A stretch of 33,034 bases of DNA. Origin: Acidobacteriota bacterium. GTDB lineage: Bacteria > Acidobacteriota > Terriglobia > Bryobacterales > Bryobacteraceae. Location of the stretch: NCBI GenBank assembly GCA_016871015.1, contig VFZX01000039.1:1-33034 (forward strand), written 5' to 3'. The position numbers and the translations under genes are program-made. The notes under the pieces were generated by a model. It had not been told where the DNA came from and made no database searches. It saw only the letters and a program-made list of their open reading frames with translations. Of this stretch, positions 9,005 to 16,723 are shown piece after piece (the stretch's first letter is position 1; the number at the start of each line of letters is the position of its first letter).

Positions 9005-12000
9005 ATGACCGGCTTCAGGGCCTCATCTATTCTTTTCTTCGGCGCGCTGCTCGGACCGGCATTGCTCGCGCAGAATCGCGGAACTGTCAGCGGCTTCGTG
9101 CGTGATCCATCCGGCGCGATGGTCGCCAATGCGAAACTCACGCTCACCGACCAGCGGACCGGCGCGGTCCGCGATACGGTCAGCGACGCGACGGGCGCGT
9201 ACCAGATCCTCGGACTCGTCTCCGGCGTCTACACCCTCAGCGCGGAATCTCCCGGCTTCAAGCGGGTCCGCAATACCGGACTCGTGCTCGAAGTGGACCA
9301 GAATCTTCGCAGCGACGTGACGCTGGAGGTCGGCACGGTTGCGGAATCGGTGGAGGTGACCGGAGCCGCGGCGCTCGTTGACACGCGCTCTTCGGAGACG
9401 TCCGCGGTGATCGACGGCAAGCGGCTGATGGATCTGCCGGTCAACGGCCGCAACGTCTTCCGCCTGGCGGCCACGCTTCCGGGCGTCCTGGGCGTCGTGG
9501 CGCCTGACAACACCGATCTCGGCGACACGCGCTCGGGTCCGCGGATGAACGTCAACGGCGCGCGCGGCAATCAGAATTACAACCGCTTCAACGGCACCTA
9601 CTTTAACAACCCGTCGCGCAACACCGGACTCAATGCTCCGCCGCCGGACGCCGTGCAGGAGTTCAAGATCCAGACGAGCAACTTCTCCGCCGAGAGCGGC
9701 CGGAACCCGGGCGCGAACATCACGATCGTCAGCCGGCAGGGCACCAATCAGCTTCACGGCGCCGCGTGGGAGTTCCACCGCAACGACAATCTCAACGCGC
9801 GCAGCTTCTTCCAGACCTTCCGTCCGCAATTGATCCAGAATCAGTTCGGCGCCGCGGCCGGCGGACCCATCAAACGTAACAAGCTGTTCGTGTTTGGAAC
9901 ATTCGAGTTGCTTCGTGACCGCAGGCAGGCCGCGACCACCAACGCGTTTCCCACCACCCGCGCCGAATCGGCAGGCGATTTCTCGGGGCTGCTCCCGGGC
10001 AAGCAACTCGTCGACCCGGCCAACAACACGCCTTTCGCGGGCAACCGGATTCCCACGTCGCGCATCGATCCCACGGCGCGGCGGCTGCTCGAATTCGTGC
10101 CTCTCGTCGATGGCGGATTCGTGCAGGCCGTGGGTCCGAACCCCCGCAACTCCGAACTGTTCATGATCCGTTCGGACTACATCATCAACTCGCGCCAGAC
10201 GCTGTTCGCGCACTACTACCTGAACCAGAACTCGGTGTCGAATCCGGTGCTCGGCTACGGATCGACCCTTGCCGGCTGGACCGGACAGACGCAGCGTCCG
10301 CGCTTCCAGAATGCGGGGCTCAACCACACCTGGACGCTCGGCGCCAATCTGCTCAACCAGGTGACGCTTGGCTACACACGGTCCTATTCGCTGACCACAC
10401 CGAGCGTCTCGCGCCTGCCCGGAGACCTCGGGATCAGTGCCATGCCGCAGTACACCGACGGCGGCTCGCCTCAATTCCAGATCACGGGCCGCTTCAACCT
10501 CAACTCGGGTGGGCCGGTGAAGTTCGTTTCGAACGTTTACCAATTCCAGGAAAACCTGAGCTGGATCCGCCACCGGCACACATTCAAGTTCGGCTTCGAA
10601 CACATGGATCTCGGATTCTTCCAGAGCTTCCTCGGGCCTCCGGTGTTTGCCTTCAACGGACAACGCACCGGCGCTGGCACCGCGACCCGGGGCGATTCGA
10701 TGGCCGACTTCCTTCTCGGAGCCTACGCGACGCTCGGCGTGACCAACGGGGTCCGCGTGAACGATGGCGGCAACACGTTCACCGCGGCCTACGCGCAAGA
10801 CGATTGGAAGGTGAATCCGCGGCTCACGCTCAACCTCGGCCTGCGATACGAGCTGCCGACGCCATGGGTCGACAAGCTCGATCGCATCAACACGGTGGTT
10901 CCCGACGTGAGCGTACGCTCGAAGAAGATCCCGAACGCCCCGCCGGGAATGCTGTTCGCCGGCGACCTGCCGCGCGGCCTGATGAATACCGACATGAACA
11001 ACTTCGCGCCGCGGTTCGGATTCGCCTGGGACGTGTTCGGAAACGGCAAGACGTCGGTACGAGGCGCCTATGGGCTGTTCTACGACACGTTCAATACCGA
11101 CACGATCGCGCAGGAGAATCCGCCGTTCGTAGGCGGCCGCCAGACGTTCATTGGCGGCCAGCTCTCGAACCCGTTCGCAAGCATCGGCCGTACGGCGCCG
11201 CCTGCGTTCATCGATCCGGCTGCGTTCCAGTTCGTCTTCCCGATCAACGGACTGTGGAGCGCGATCGGTCCGAACGGGCTCCGCACTACCTACGCGCAGG
11301 AGTGGAACTTCTCCGTCTCGCGCCAGCTCGGCCGCGAGTACGCCCTCAACGTCGCCTATATCGCGAAGACGGGAACCAAGCTGCTCGCTTACCGTCCGTT
11401 CAACGCGGCTCCGTTCATTCTGGGCAATGACGCGCAGGGCAGGCCGCTGTCGACCGAGGCGAACGCGCCATCGCGGGTCCCGTTCGTGCCGGGCACCTAT
11501 GGACCAGAAGGCTTCAACCTCGACAACGCCTTCACGAGCGCGTTCCACTCCTTTCAGGCCGAAGTGAACAAGCGCTTTTCGAAGGGCTTCCAATTCAACT
11601 CGTCGTACGTTTTGTCGAAAGCGCTCGACACCAGTTCCACTGTGACGCTCGGCGGCTGCGTCGCCAATCCGTTCGACACGCGCGCTTCGCGGGGCCGCGC
11701 CGATTGGGACCGCCGCCACAACTTCGTTTTCTCCGGTGTTTGGGCTCCGCCCGTCCCCGGCGGCCAGAAGAGCCTGATCGGACGTCTGTTCGGCGGCTGG
11801 AATCTCTCCGGCATTTCGACCATTCAAAGCGGCGCACCTGTGACGCCGACCAACGGCCAGAATCGCGCCCTCGACGGCACAGGATGCTCGGGCTCGCATC
11901 ATCCGGACATCGTGTCCGGCGACGTCACGCGCCAGCACATATCGCGCGCCGACAGGATCACCCGCTTCTTCAACACGGGCGCCTTCCAGCTTCCGGCGCT

Positions 12001-12250
12001 TGGACGCTACGGGACTTCGGCGCGCGGACTGTTCTCGGGTCCGGCGAACGTGACCACGGACTTCGCGATCCTCAAGGATTTCGCGGTCCGCGAGGAGATG
12101 TCGTTCCAACTGCGGGCTGAGATGTTCAACATCTTCAACCAGGTGAACTTCTCGAATCCGATCGCGCAGCTTGCCAATCCCCGGTTCGGACAGATCACGG
12201 GAGCAGGAGCGGGACGGACGATGCAGATGGGGTTGAAGTTCCGGTTCTGA
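9005..12250 (+). CDS. Oar-like TonB-dependent receptor with carboxypeptidase-regulatory domain
   Basis: The 1081-residue outer-membrane protein has a signal peptide (cleavage after LLA near residue 22). A CarboxypepD_reg-like beta-sandwich follows at about 25-110 (GTVSGFVRDPSGAMVANAKLT, SDATGAYQILGL, GVYTLSAESPGFK). A plug domain comes next (VDTRSSETSAVIDGKRLMDL and PVNGRNVFRLAATLPGV, about 125-165; GRNPGANITIVSRQGTNQLHG near 240), then a long beta-barrel ending in MQMGLKFRF with the terminal aromatic residue usual for outer-membrane proteins. Oar-type receptors are greatly expanded in Acidobacteriota and take up large ligands using TonB energy; the ligand here is unknown. AAGGAG before the ATG fixes the start. 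The gene is alone on its strand and probably monocistronic. A separate receptor C-terminal remnant lies at 23085-23352. Confidence 0.92.
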   Translation: MTGFRASSILFFGALLGPALLAQNRGTVSGFVRDPSGAMVANAKLTLTDQRTGAVRDTVSDATGAYQILGLVSGVYTLSAESPGFKRVRNTGLVLEVDQNLRSDVTLEVGTVAESVEVTGAAALVDTRSSETSAVIDGKRLMDLPVNGRNVFRLAATLPGVLGVVAPDNTDLGDTRSGPRMNVNGARGNQNYNRFNGTYFNNPSRNTGLNAPPPDAVQEFKIQTSNFSAESGRNPGANITIVSRQGTNQLHGAAWEFHRNDNLNARSFFQTFRPQLIQNQFGAAAGGPIKRNKLFVFGTFELLRDRRQAATTNAFPTTRAESAGDFSGLLPGKQLVDPANNTPFAGNRIPTSRIDPTARRLLEFVPLVDGGFVQAVGPNPRNSELFMIRSDYIINSRQTLFAHYYLNQNSVSNPVLGYGSTLAGWTGQTQRPRFQNAGLNHTWTLGANLLNQVTLGYTRSYSLTTPSVSRLPGDLGISAMPQYTDGGSPQFQITGRFNLNSGGPVKFVSNVYQFQENLSWIRHRHTFKFGFEHMDLGFFQSFLGPPVFAFNGQRTGAGTATRGDSMADFLLGAYATLGVTNGVRVNDGGNTFTAAYAQDDWKVNPRLTLNLGLRYELPTPWVDKLDRINTVVPDVSVRSKKIPNAPPGMLFAGDLPRGLMNTDMNNFAPRFGFAWDVFGNGKTSVRGAYGLFYDTFNTDTIAQENPPFVGGRQTFIGGQLSNPFASIGRTAPPAFIDPAAFQFVFPINGLWSAIGPNGLRTTYAQEWNFSVSRQLGREYALNVAYIAKTGTKLLAYRPFNAAPFILGNDAQGRPLSTEANAPSRVPFVPGTYGPEGFNLDNAFTSAFHSFQAEVNKRFSKGFQFNSSYVLSKALDTSSTVTLGGCVANPFDTRASRGRADWDRRHNFVFSGVWAPPVPGGQKSLIGRLFGGWNLSGISTIQSGAPVTPTNGQNRALDGTGCSGSHHPDIVSGDVTRQHISRADRITRFFNTGAFQLPALGRYGTSARGLFSGPANVTTDFAILKDFAVREEMSFQLRAEMFNIFNQVNFSNPIAQLANPRFGQITGAGAGRTMQMGLKFRF

Positions 12251-12273
12251 GCCGTCGCTGGAACTGATTGGCC

Positions 12274-12315
12274 GAGCCCGTGGTTCGGCGGATCGTGCCG
12301 AACCGGCAGCGGCTC
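12274..12315. terminator. Strong hairpin between convergent genes
   Basis: A perfect 8-bp inverted repeat GGTTCGGC / GCCGAACC (12282-12289 and 12297-12304) with a 7-base loop is enclosed by an outer GAGCC / GGCTC pair (12274-12278 and 12311-12315). It lies between the receptor stop and the end of the convergent Uma2 gene, where a two-way terminator is expected. No T-tract follows on either strand, so it may act as an mRNA 3' barrier rather than a classic intrinsic terminator. Confidence 0.5.
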
Positions 12316-12850
12316 AAAAGGCGATCTCGATTCGTAGAGTGGTATCCGCGGACAGGCTGGCTTCAATCGTTTCGCCCGCGGCATACACACGCTCGACCGT
12401 GTACCTTCCGTTCACTGGGTTCGAAAAGGCCTCAACACACCGCCCCCGGATGTTCGCGATCCAGTAGTTGGGGATACCCGCGGAGGCGTAGGTGTCGCGC
12501 TTGGTTCCGCGATCCTGATCGAGGCTGGCGTCAGCGGCCTCGACTACCAACGGGACATCGGCCGCCTGGAGCAGGTCCTGCCCTGCCAGGTCTTCCATCC
12601 GGCCACGGACGACGGCCAGATCCGGCTCAGGGACGTTGTCAGCGGTTTCGAGCGGAGCCTCGGTTACGGCGAACCAGCCCGTCGGCAAGGCTTGCTCGAT
12701 CCGGCGGCGGAAGATTTGCAGTTCCAGGCGATCGGCCTCGCTGATGATCCCCGCGTCGAGCATCGCCTTGTATCGCGCCACCGAGAGGCGGAACAGCCCG
12801 CCAGGTGGCAGGCTCACCATTGGCTGAACCGCCGTAGCCGCCATGACCAC
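12314..12850 (-). CDS. Uma2-family (DUF820) endonuclease-like protein with apparent internal deletion
   Basis: The 178-residue product matches the Uma2/DUF820 PD-(D/E)XK-like family. It opens with FRLSVARYKAMLDAGIISEADRLEL, then PEPDLAVVRG near residue 75, PLVVEAADASLDQDRGTKRDTYASAG near 100 and IPNYWIANIRGRCVEAF near 127. The candidate catalytic residues (Asp in PEPD, Glu in VVEAAD, Lys in GTK) are kept. After RLEL, however, the usual LLEGxLVxKMxxNPPH segment is missing and the sequence passes directly to a helix, FRRRIEQALPTGWF. This suggests an in-frame loss of roughly 15-20 residues, and activity is doubtful. The first codon may be the GTG at 12850 or the ATG at 12844, which has GGTGA upstream. 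These genes are commonly multicopy, and their role is unclear. Confidence 0.8.
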   Translation of the reverse strand: MVMAATAVQPMVSLPPGGLFRLSVARYKAMLDAGIISEADRLELQIFRRRIEQALPTGWFAVTEAPLETADNVPEPDLAVVRGRMEDLAGQDLLQAADVPLVVEAADASLDQDRGTKRDTYASAGIPNYWIANIRGRCVEAFSNPVNGRYTVERVYAAGETIEASLSADTTLRIEIAF

Positions 12851-12896
12851 ATTATTTCACCGGATTGGAACGTCGCGGTGCGGCGGATTTTGACAA

Positions 12897-12902
12897 TATA
12901 AT
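12897..12902 (+). promoter_or_regulatory. -10 box placing the transcript start at the GTG start codon
   Basis: TATAAT ends 6 bases before the GTG of the second PSD1 gene. A transcript starting the usual seven or so bases after this box would begin at or next to that GTG, with no room for a ribosome site. No Shine-Dalgarno sequence is visible. The site therefore predicts a leaderless mRNA, though no clear -35 hexamer is present. Confidence 0.4.
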
Positions 12903-12908
12903 GCCAGA

Positions 12909-15218
12909 GTGAGGGTCCCGGCGTGTCTATTGATAACGGCATTCGCCGCATCGCTGACCGCGGCTCCGAAGGTGGACTTCGCGCGCGATGTCCAACCGGT
13001 CCTCCACGCGCACTGCGCCGGATGCCATTCGGGTGAGAAGCCACAAGCAGGGCTCTCCGTGCTGACGCGCTCCGGTCTCTTGAAAGGCGGCGTCAACGGT
13101 CCGGCGGTGAAGCCGGGCTCCGGCTCGGAAAGCCTGCTCGTCCGGCGGATTTCCGTACAGGCTCCGCGAATGCCACTCGGTGCCGCGCCACTGACAGACA
13201 CGGAGGTCGCGACGCTCCGGGACTGGATCGACGCTGGGGCCGTCTGGGAAACCGCTGGGCCGCCTCCGGTGTTGGACACGCGGATCAAGCTCCGCCGTCC
13301 GGCTGTACCGGAGGGCACGCACGCGAACCCGGTCGATGCCTTCGTCGAGCGCTACTGGCGGAAGCACCGGATTCCGGCGCCGCCGGCCGTGACCGATGCT
13401 GTCTTTGCGCGGCGCGTCTCTTTCGACGTCACAGGGTTGCCCCTCGATCCGGACGAGCTTGACCGCTTCCTCGCGGACAAGAATCCGGAGAAGCGGCGGA
13501 ACCTCATCGAGGTTCTGCTGGGCCGGCGCCAGGCCTATGCCGAGCATTGGATGAGCTTCTGGAACGACCTGCTTCGCAACGAGGATGGCGTCGCGTTCCC
13601 GGGCGAAAAGCGTACCTGGATCACTGGGTGGCTGATCGAGGCGTTGAAGAGCAACATGGCCTACGACGGGATGGTCCAGTCGCTGCTGGATCCAAAGGGC
13701 GAAAACGCTCCGGTTGGATTTCTCGCCGGCGTGAACTGGGGCGGTGACGTGAGCAGCAGCCAGACGCCCCCGTTGCAGGCGGCACAGAACAGCGCGCAGG
13801 TGTTTCTCGGCGCGAATCTCAAGTGCGCTTCCTGTCACGACAGCTTCGTGAGCCGGTGGAAGCTCTCGGAGACGTTCGGACTCGCCGCATTCTTTTCGGC
13901 TGATCCGGTCGAGGTCGTACGCTGCGAAGTGAAGACCGGCGTGAAAGCAGCACCAGTGTTCCCGTTCCCGGAACTGCACGAAGCGCCCGCGTCCACGCTG
14001 CCGGAGCGGCGGGCGCAAGTGGCCCGAATGTTCACGTCCCGGGAAAACGGACGGTTTCCGCGCACGATCGTGAATCGCTACTGGAGGCTGCTGTTCGGGA
14101 GGGGAATCGTCGAGCCAGCCGACGATCTGGAAGCCCCCGCTTGGGACGCCGGTCTGCTCGACTGGCTTGCGTCCGACTTTGTGGAGCACGGGTACGATCT
14201 CCAACATCTGCTGCGCCGGATCCTTACCTCGCGAACCTATCAACGCGAAGCTGTCCGCCAGGCAGCAGCCGCGAGCGCGGACAGCGAGTATGTTTTCCGC
14301 GGACCTGCTTACCGGCGGCTCACCGCGGAGCAGTTCACCGACGCCCTTTCCGCTATCACGGGCGAGTGGAAGATGTTCGACGACCGTACAGGCAAGCCCG
14401 CACCCTACTCGCGAAGCTGGCGGTTCCGGTCCGACGCGCTGACCCGTGCGCTGGGCCGGCCGGACCGGTCTCAGGTGGTGACCGGGCGCGGCACCAGCGC
14501 CACCATGCTGCAGGCTTTGGAATTGGTGAACGGCGGGGAACTGAGGTCTCACTTGCGGCGCGGTGCAAAGAGGCTGGCGGGAACTTACCGTCCGCCTTCC
14601 AGGAACGCCGCTGACAGCGGCCAGATCCGCGAAATGGCCGGCATTGAGGCCGATATCACCGGAGCGGAGAAGGTGTGGCTGGTGGTCTCGGATTTCGGAT
14701 CGTACGACCCCCCGCGGGTTCGGGCCGGGTGGATGGACGCGGAGTTCGCCGGGCCGCACGGTCCGGCAAAGCTACAGGATCTTCCGCTCCCGGCAGGCGC
14801 GGCCGTCGAGCCCATACGGGTGAAGGACAGGCCCTCGCGGGATGCGCTGGTCGCGCCCCTGCCCGCGCAGCTTGTCTACCACGTCGGCGGCAAGGGCTAC
14901 ACAACGTTTCGCGCTTCGGTGGGGTTGGATGAGTCCGGACTACGGCCCGAGATCACCGCAAAGGTGCGGTTCTTCGTTTTTACTCAGGAGCCTGACCTTG
15001 ATAATTTGGTCCGGGGAACGGGAGAGCCGCCGGCGGCGAGGCCGTCTCCCGGCACCAGCCATGCGTTGACGAAGCGGTTGTTCCGCCATGCGGTGGCGCG
15101 AACTCCGGATCCGGCGGAGCTGGCTGAGGCGGGGAAGCTATTGCGCGACGGAGCCTCTGGCATCGAGGACCTGCTGTGGATCCTCGCGCTGTCGCCGGAG
15201 TTCCAGTTCTTGCGGTGA
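12909..15218 (+). CDS. Divergent PSD1/DUF1549-DUF1553 protein with two heme motifs (module 2)
   Basis: This 769-residue protein starts at a GTG; an in-frame TGA lies 18 bases upstream, so no longer form exists. Its signal peptide is RVPACLLITAFAASLTAAP. It has CAGCH at 36-40 followed by the LRDWIDAGAVWE ending of the cytochrome domain, DUF1549 features (PVDAFVERYW, FDVTGLPLDPDELDRFL) and a second heme motif CASCH at 306-310. DUF1553 features follow (FPRTIVNRYWRLLFGRGIV, LLDWLASDFVEHGYDLQHLLRRILTSRTYQRE). It is shorter than the other two copies. It also replaces the usual RHWLD-ARYAD motif with AEHWMSFWNDLLRNED, and the CHNHKYDP context with CHDSFVSRW. The DUF1501 partner follows 17 bases downstream. 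It is a distinct subfamily with unknown function. Confidence 0.88.
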   Translation: MRVPACLLITAFAASLTAAPKVDFARDVQPVLHAHCAGCHSGEKPQAGLSVLTRSGLLKGGVNGPAVKPGSGSESLLVRRISVQAPRMPLGAAPLTDTEVATLRDWIDAGAVWETAGPPPVLDTRIKLRRPAVPEGTHANPVDAFVERYWRKHRIPAPPAVTDAVFARRVSFDVTGLPLDPDELDRFLADKNPEKRRNLIEVLLGRRQAYAEHWMSFWNDLLRNEDGVAFPGEKRTWITGWLIEALKSNMAYDGMVQSLLDPKGENAPVGFLAGVNWGGDVSSSQTPPLQAAQNSAQVFLGANLKCASCHDSFVSRWKLSETFGLAAFFSADPVEVVRCEVKTGVKAAPVFPFPELHEAPASTLPERRAQVARMFTSRENGRFPRTIVNRYWRLLFGRGIVEPADDLEAPAWDAGLLDWLASDFVEHGYDLQHLLRRILTSRTYQREAVRQAAAASADSEYVFRGPAYRRLTAEQFTDALSAITGEWKMFDDRTGKPAPYSRSWRFRSDALTRALGRPDRSQVVTGRGTSATMLQALELVNGGELRSHLRRGAKRLAGTYRPPSRNAADSGQIREMAGIEADITGAEKVWLVVSDFGSYDPPRVRAGWMDAEFAGPHGPAKLQDLPLPAGAAVEPIRVKDRPSRDALVAPLPAQLVYHVGGKGYTTFRASVGLDESGLRPEITAKVRFFVFTQEPDLDNLVRGTGEPPAARPSPGTSHALTKRLFRHAVARTPDPAELAEAGKLLRDGASGIEDLLWILALSPEFQFLR

Positions 15219-15235
15219 GAGAGGGAGAGGTGAGC

Positions 15236-16687
15236 ATGCGGGTGGCAATGAAGGAACGGATTGAACAGGCCACGAGCCGCCGCGGCTTTCTCCGGCGGTC
15301 AGCGGACCTGACGCTGGCGACGCTTGCGGGCGGCATCCCGCGGCAGCTTTGGAGCGCGGATCCGGCAAGGCCGGCGGCCACCGCCGACGCGGTGATCTTG
15401 CTTTGGATGGCAGGCGGCATGGCGCAGACCGACACCTTCGATCCCAAGCGCTATACGGCCTACCAGACGGGATTGAAAACCTCCAGCGTGCTAAGCACCT
15501 TTCCAATGATCGATACGGCGGTCGATCAGGTGAAGCTTTCGCAGGGCCTGGAACGGGTGGCCGGTGTCATGGACAAAGGCATGGCGCTACGCAGCGTGGT
15601 TCCTCCCGATCTGGGACGGCTGCTGCATAGCCGGCATCAGTTCCACTGGCACACGGGCTATGAACCGCCGCAGAGCGTCGCCGTGCCGCACATCGGAGCC
15701 ATCATCGCGCGCACGCTGGGATCGAGGAACCCCAGCGTACCCGCGTTTGTCGACATCGGGCAGCCCATCGAAGGGAATCCGGACAGCGAGACTCTCAAGA
15801 CCTTTCATTCCGCCGGTTTCCTCGGCGCGGAGTGGGGACCCTTCATGATTTCCGATCCGCTTGCCGCGGCCGAGTCGATGCGGCCTGGGGCCTCGATGGG
15901 TGCGGCCCGGTTCAAGCGGCGCTATGAATCCTACCGGTCCATGCTGAAGCACAATCCGGTGCTGCAGGCCGGAAGCGACTACCATCAGCAGTCGCTGTTG
16001 CGGTCCGTGGAGAGCGCGCACCGCCTGCTGGAGTCACCCGCGGCGAAAGCATTCGATCTTTCGCTGGAGCCTCGATCGGTCCGGGATGTGTATGACACGG
16101 GCCGGTTCGGCATGGGGTGCCTGCTGGCTCGGCGCCTGGTCGAGGCCGGCGTGCGGTTCGTCGAGGTCACAACGGAGTACATGCCGTTTCAGCGGTGGGA
16201 TACGCACGTCAACGGTCACGCCCGGATGGTAGAGATGAAAAAGGAAATCGACGCCCCGATCGCGCAACTGATCCGGGACCTCGACAGCCGGGGCCTGTTG
16301 AAGCGAACGCTTGTGATCGTCGGAAGCGAGTTCGGGCGCGACATGATGACCGAAGGCAAGCCGGAGCGCTTTATCGCGAACGACAACAGCAGCATCCAGC
16401 CTGAGATCATGACCGAGCCGGCCCACTACGGGATGCACCGGCATTTCACGGGTTCGCAGACCGTCATGATGTATGGCGGCGGCATGAAGGCGGGTCTCGC
16501 CTATGGACGGACGGCGGACGAGCGGCCCCTGAGCGTCGTAGAGAAGCCAGTCAATCTGGTGGATCTGCAGGCTACGATTTTGCACGCCTGCGGGATCCCC
16601 GCCAGCCTGTCGTATGAGGTGGACAAGCGGCCGGTGTATGTGACCAAGGACGGGAAAGCCAAGCCGGTCTTGGATCTATTCGCATAG
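15236..16687 (+). CDS. Divergent DUF1501 protein, Tat-exported (module 2)
   Basis: Counting from the ATG at 15236, which has GGAGAGG upstream, the product is 483 residues; an open frame extends back to 15176 but only through the previous gene. A clear Tat signal, SRRGFLRRSADLTLATLAGG, lies near residues 14-33. DUF1501 landmarks are [36 protein letters not shown] with WDTHVNGH, and VIVGSEFGRD. The C-terminal GRDHHP motif of the other two copies is absent; a stretch around EPAHYGMHRHFTG takes its place, followed by MMYGGGMKAGLAYGRT. The protein is paired with the divergent PSD1 gene 17 bases upstream and the two likely act together in the periplasm. The substrate is unknown, but the altered metal-site region suggests it differs from modules 1 and 3. 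Confidence 0.87.
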   Translation: MRVAMKERIEQATSRRGFLRRSADLTLATLAGGIPRQLWSADPARPAATADAVILLWMAGGMAQTDTFDPKRYTAYQTGLKTSSVLSTFPMIDTAVDQVKLSQGLERVAGVMDKGMALRSVVPPDLGRLLHSRHQFHWHTGYEPPQSVAVPHIGAIIARTLGSRNPSVPAFVDIGQPIEGNPDSETLKTFHSAGFLGAEWGPFMISDPLAAAESMRPGASMGAARFKRRYESYRSMLKHNPVLQAGSDYHQQSLLRSVESAHRLLESPAAKAFDLSLEPRSVRDVYDTGRFGMGCLLARRLVEAGVRFVEVTTEYMPFQRWDTHVNGHARMVEMKKEIDAPIAQLIRDLDSRGLLKRTLVIVGSEFGRDMMTEGKPERFIANDNSSIQPEIMTEPAHYGMHRHFTGSQTVMMYGGGMKAGLAYGRTADERPLSVVEKPVNLVDLQATILHACGIPASLSYEVDKRPVYVTKDGKAKPVLDLFA

Positions 16688-16723
16688 AGTAGACAAAGAC
16701 GAGACGGTGCCGGTGCAGCGGAC

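Noticed and set aside
9023-12109. 1028-codon minus-strand frame opposite the receptor
   Set aside because: Arg/Glu/Val-rich antisense shadow of the well-supported Oar-like receptor.
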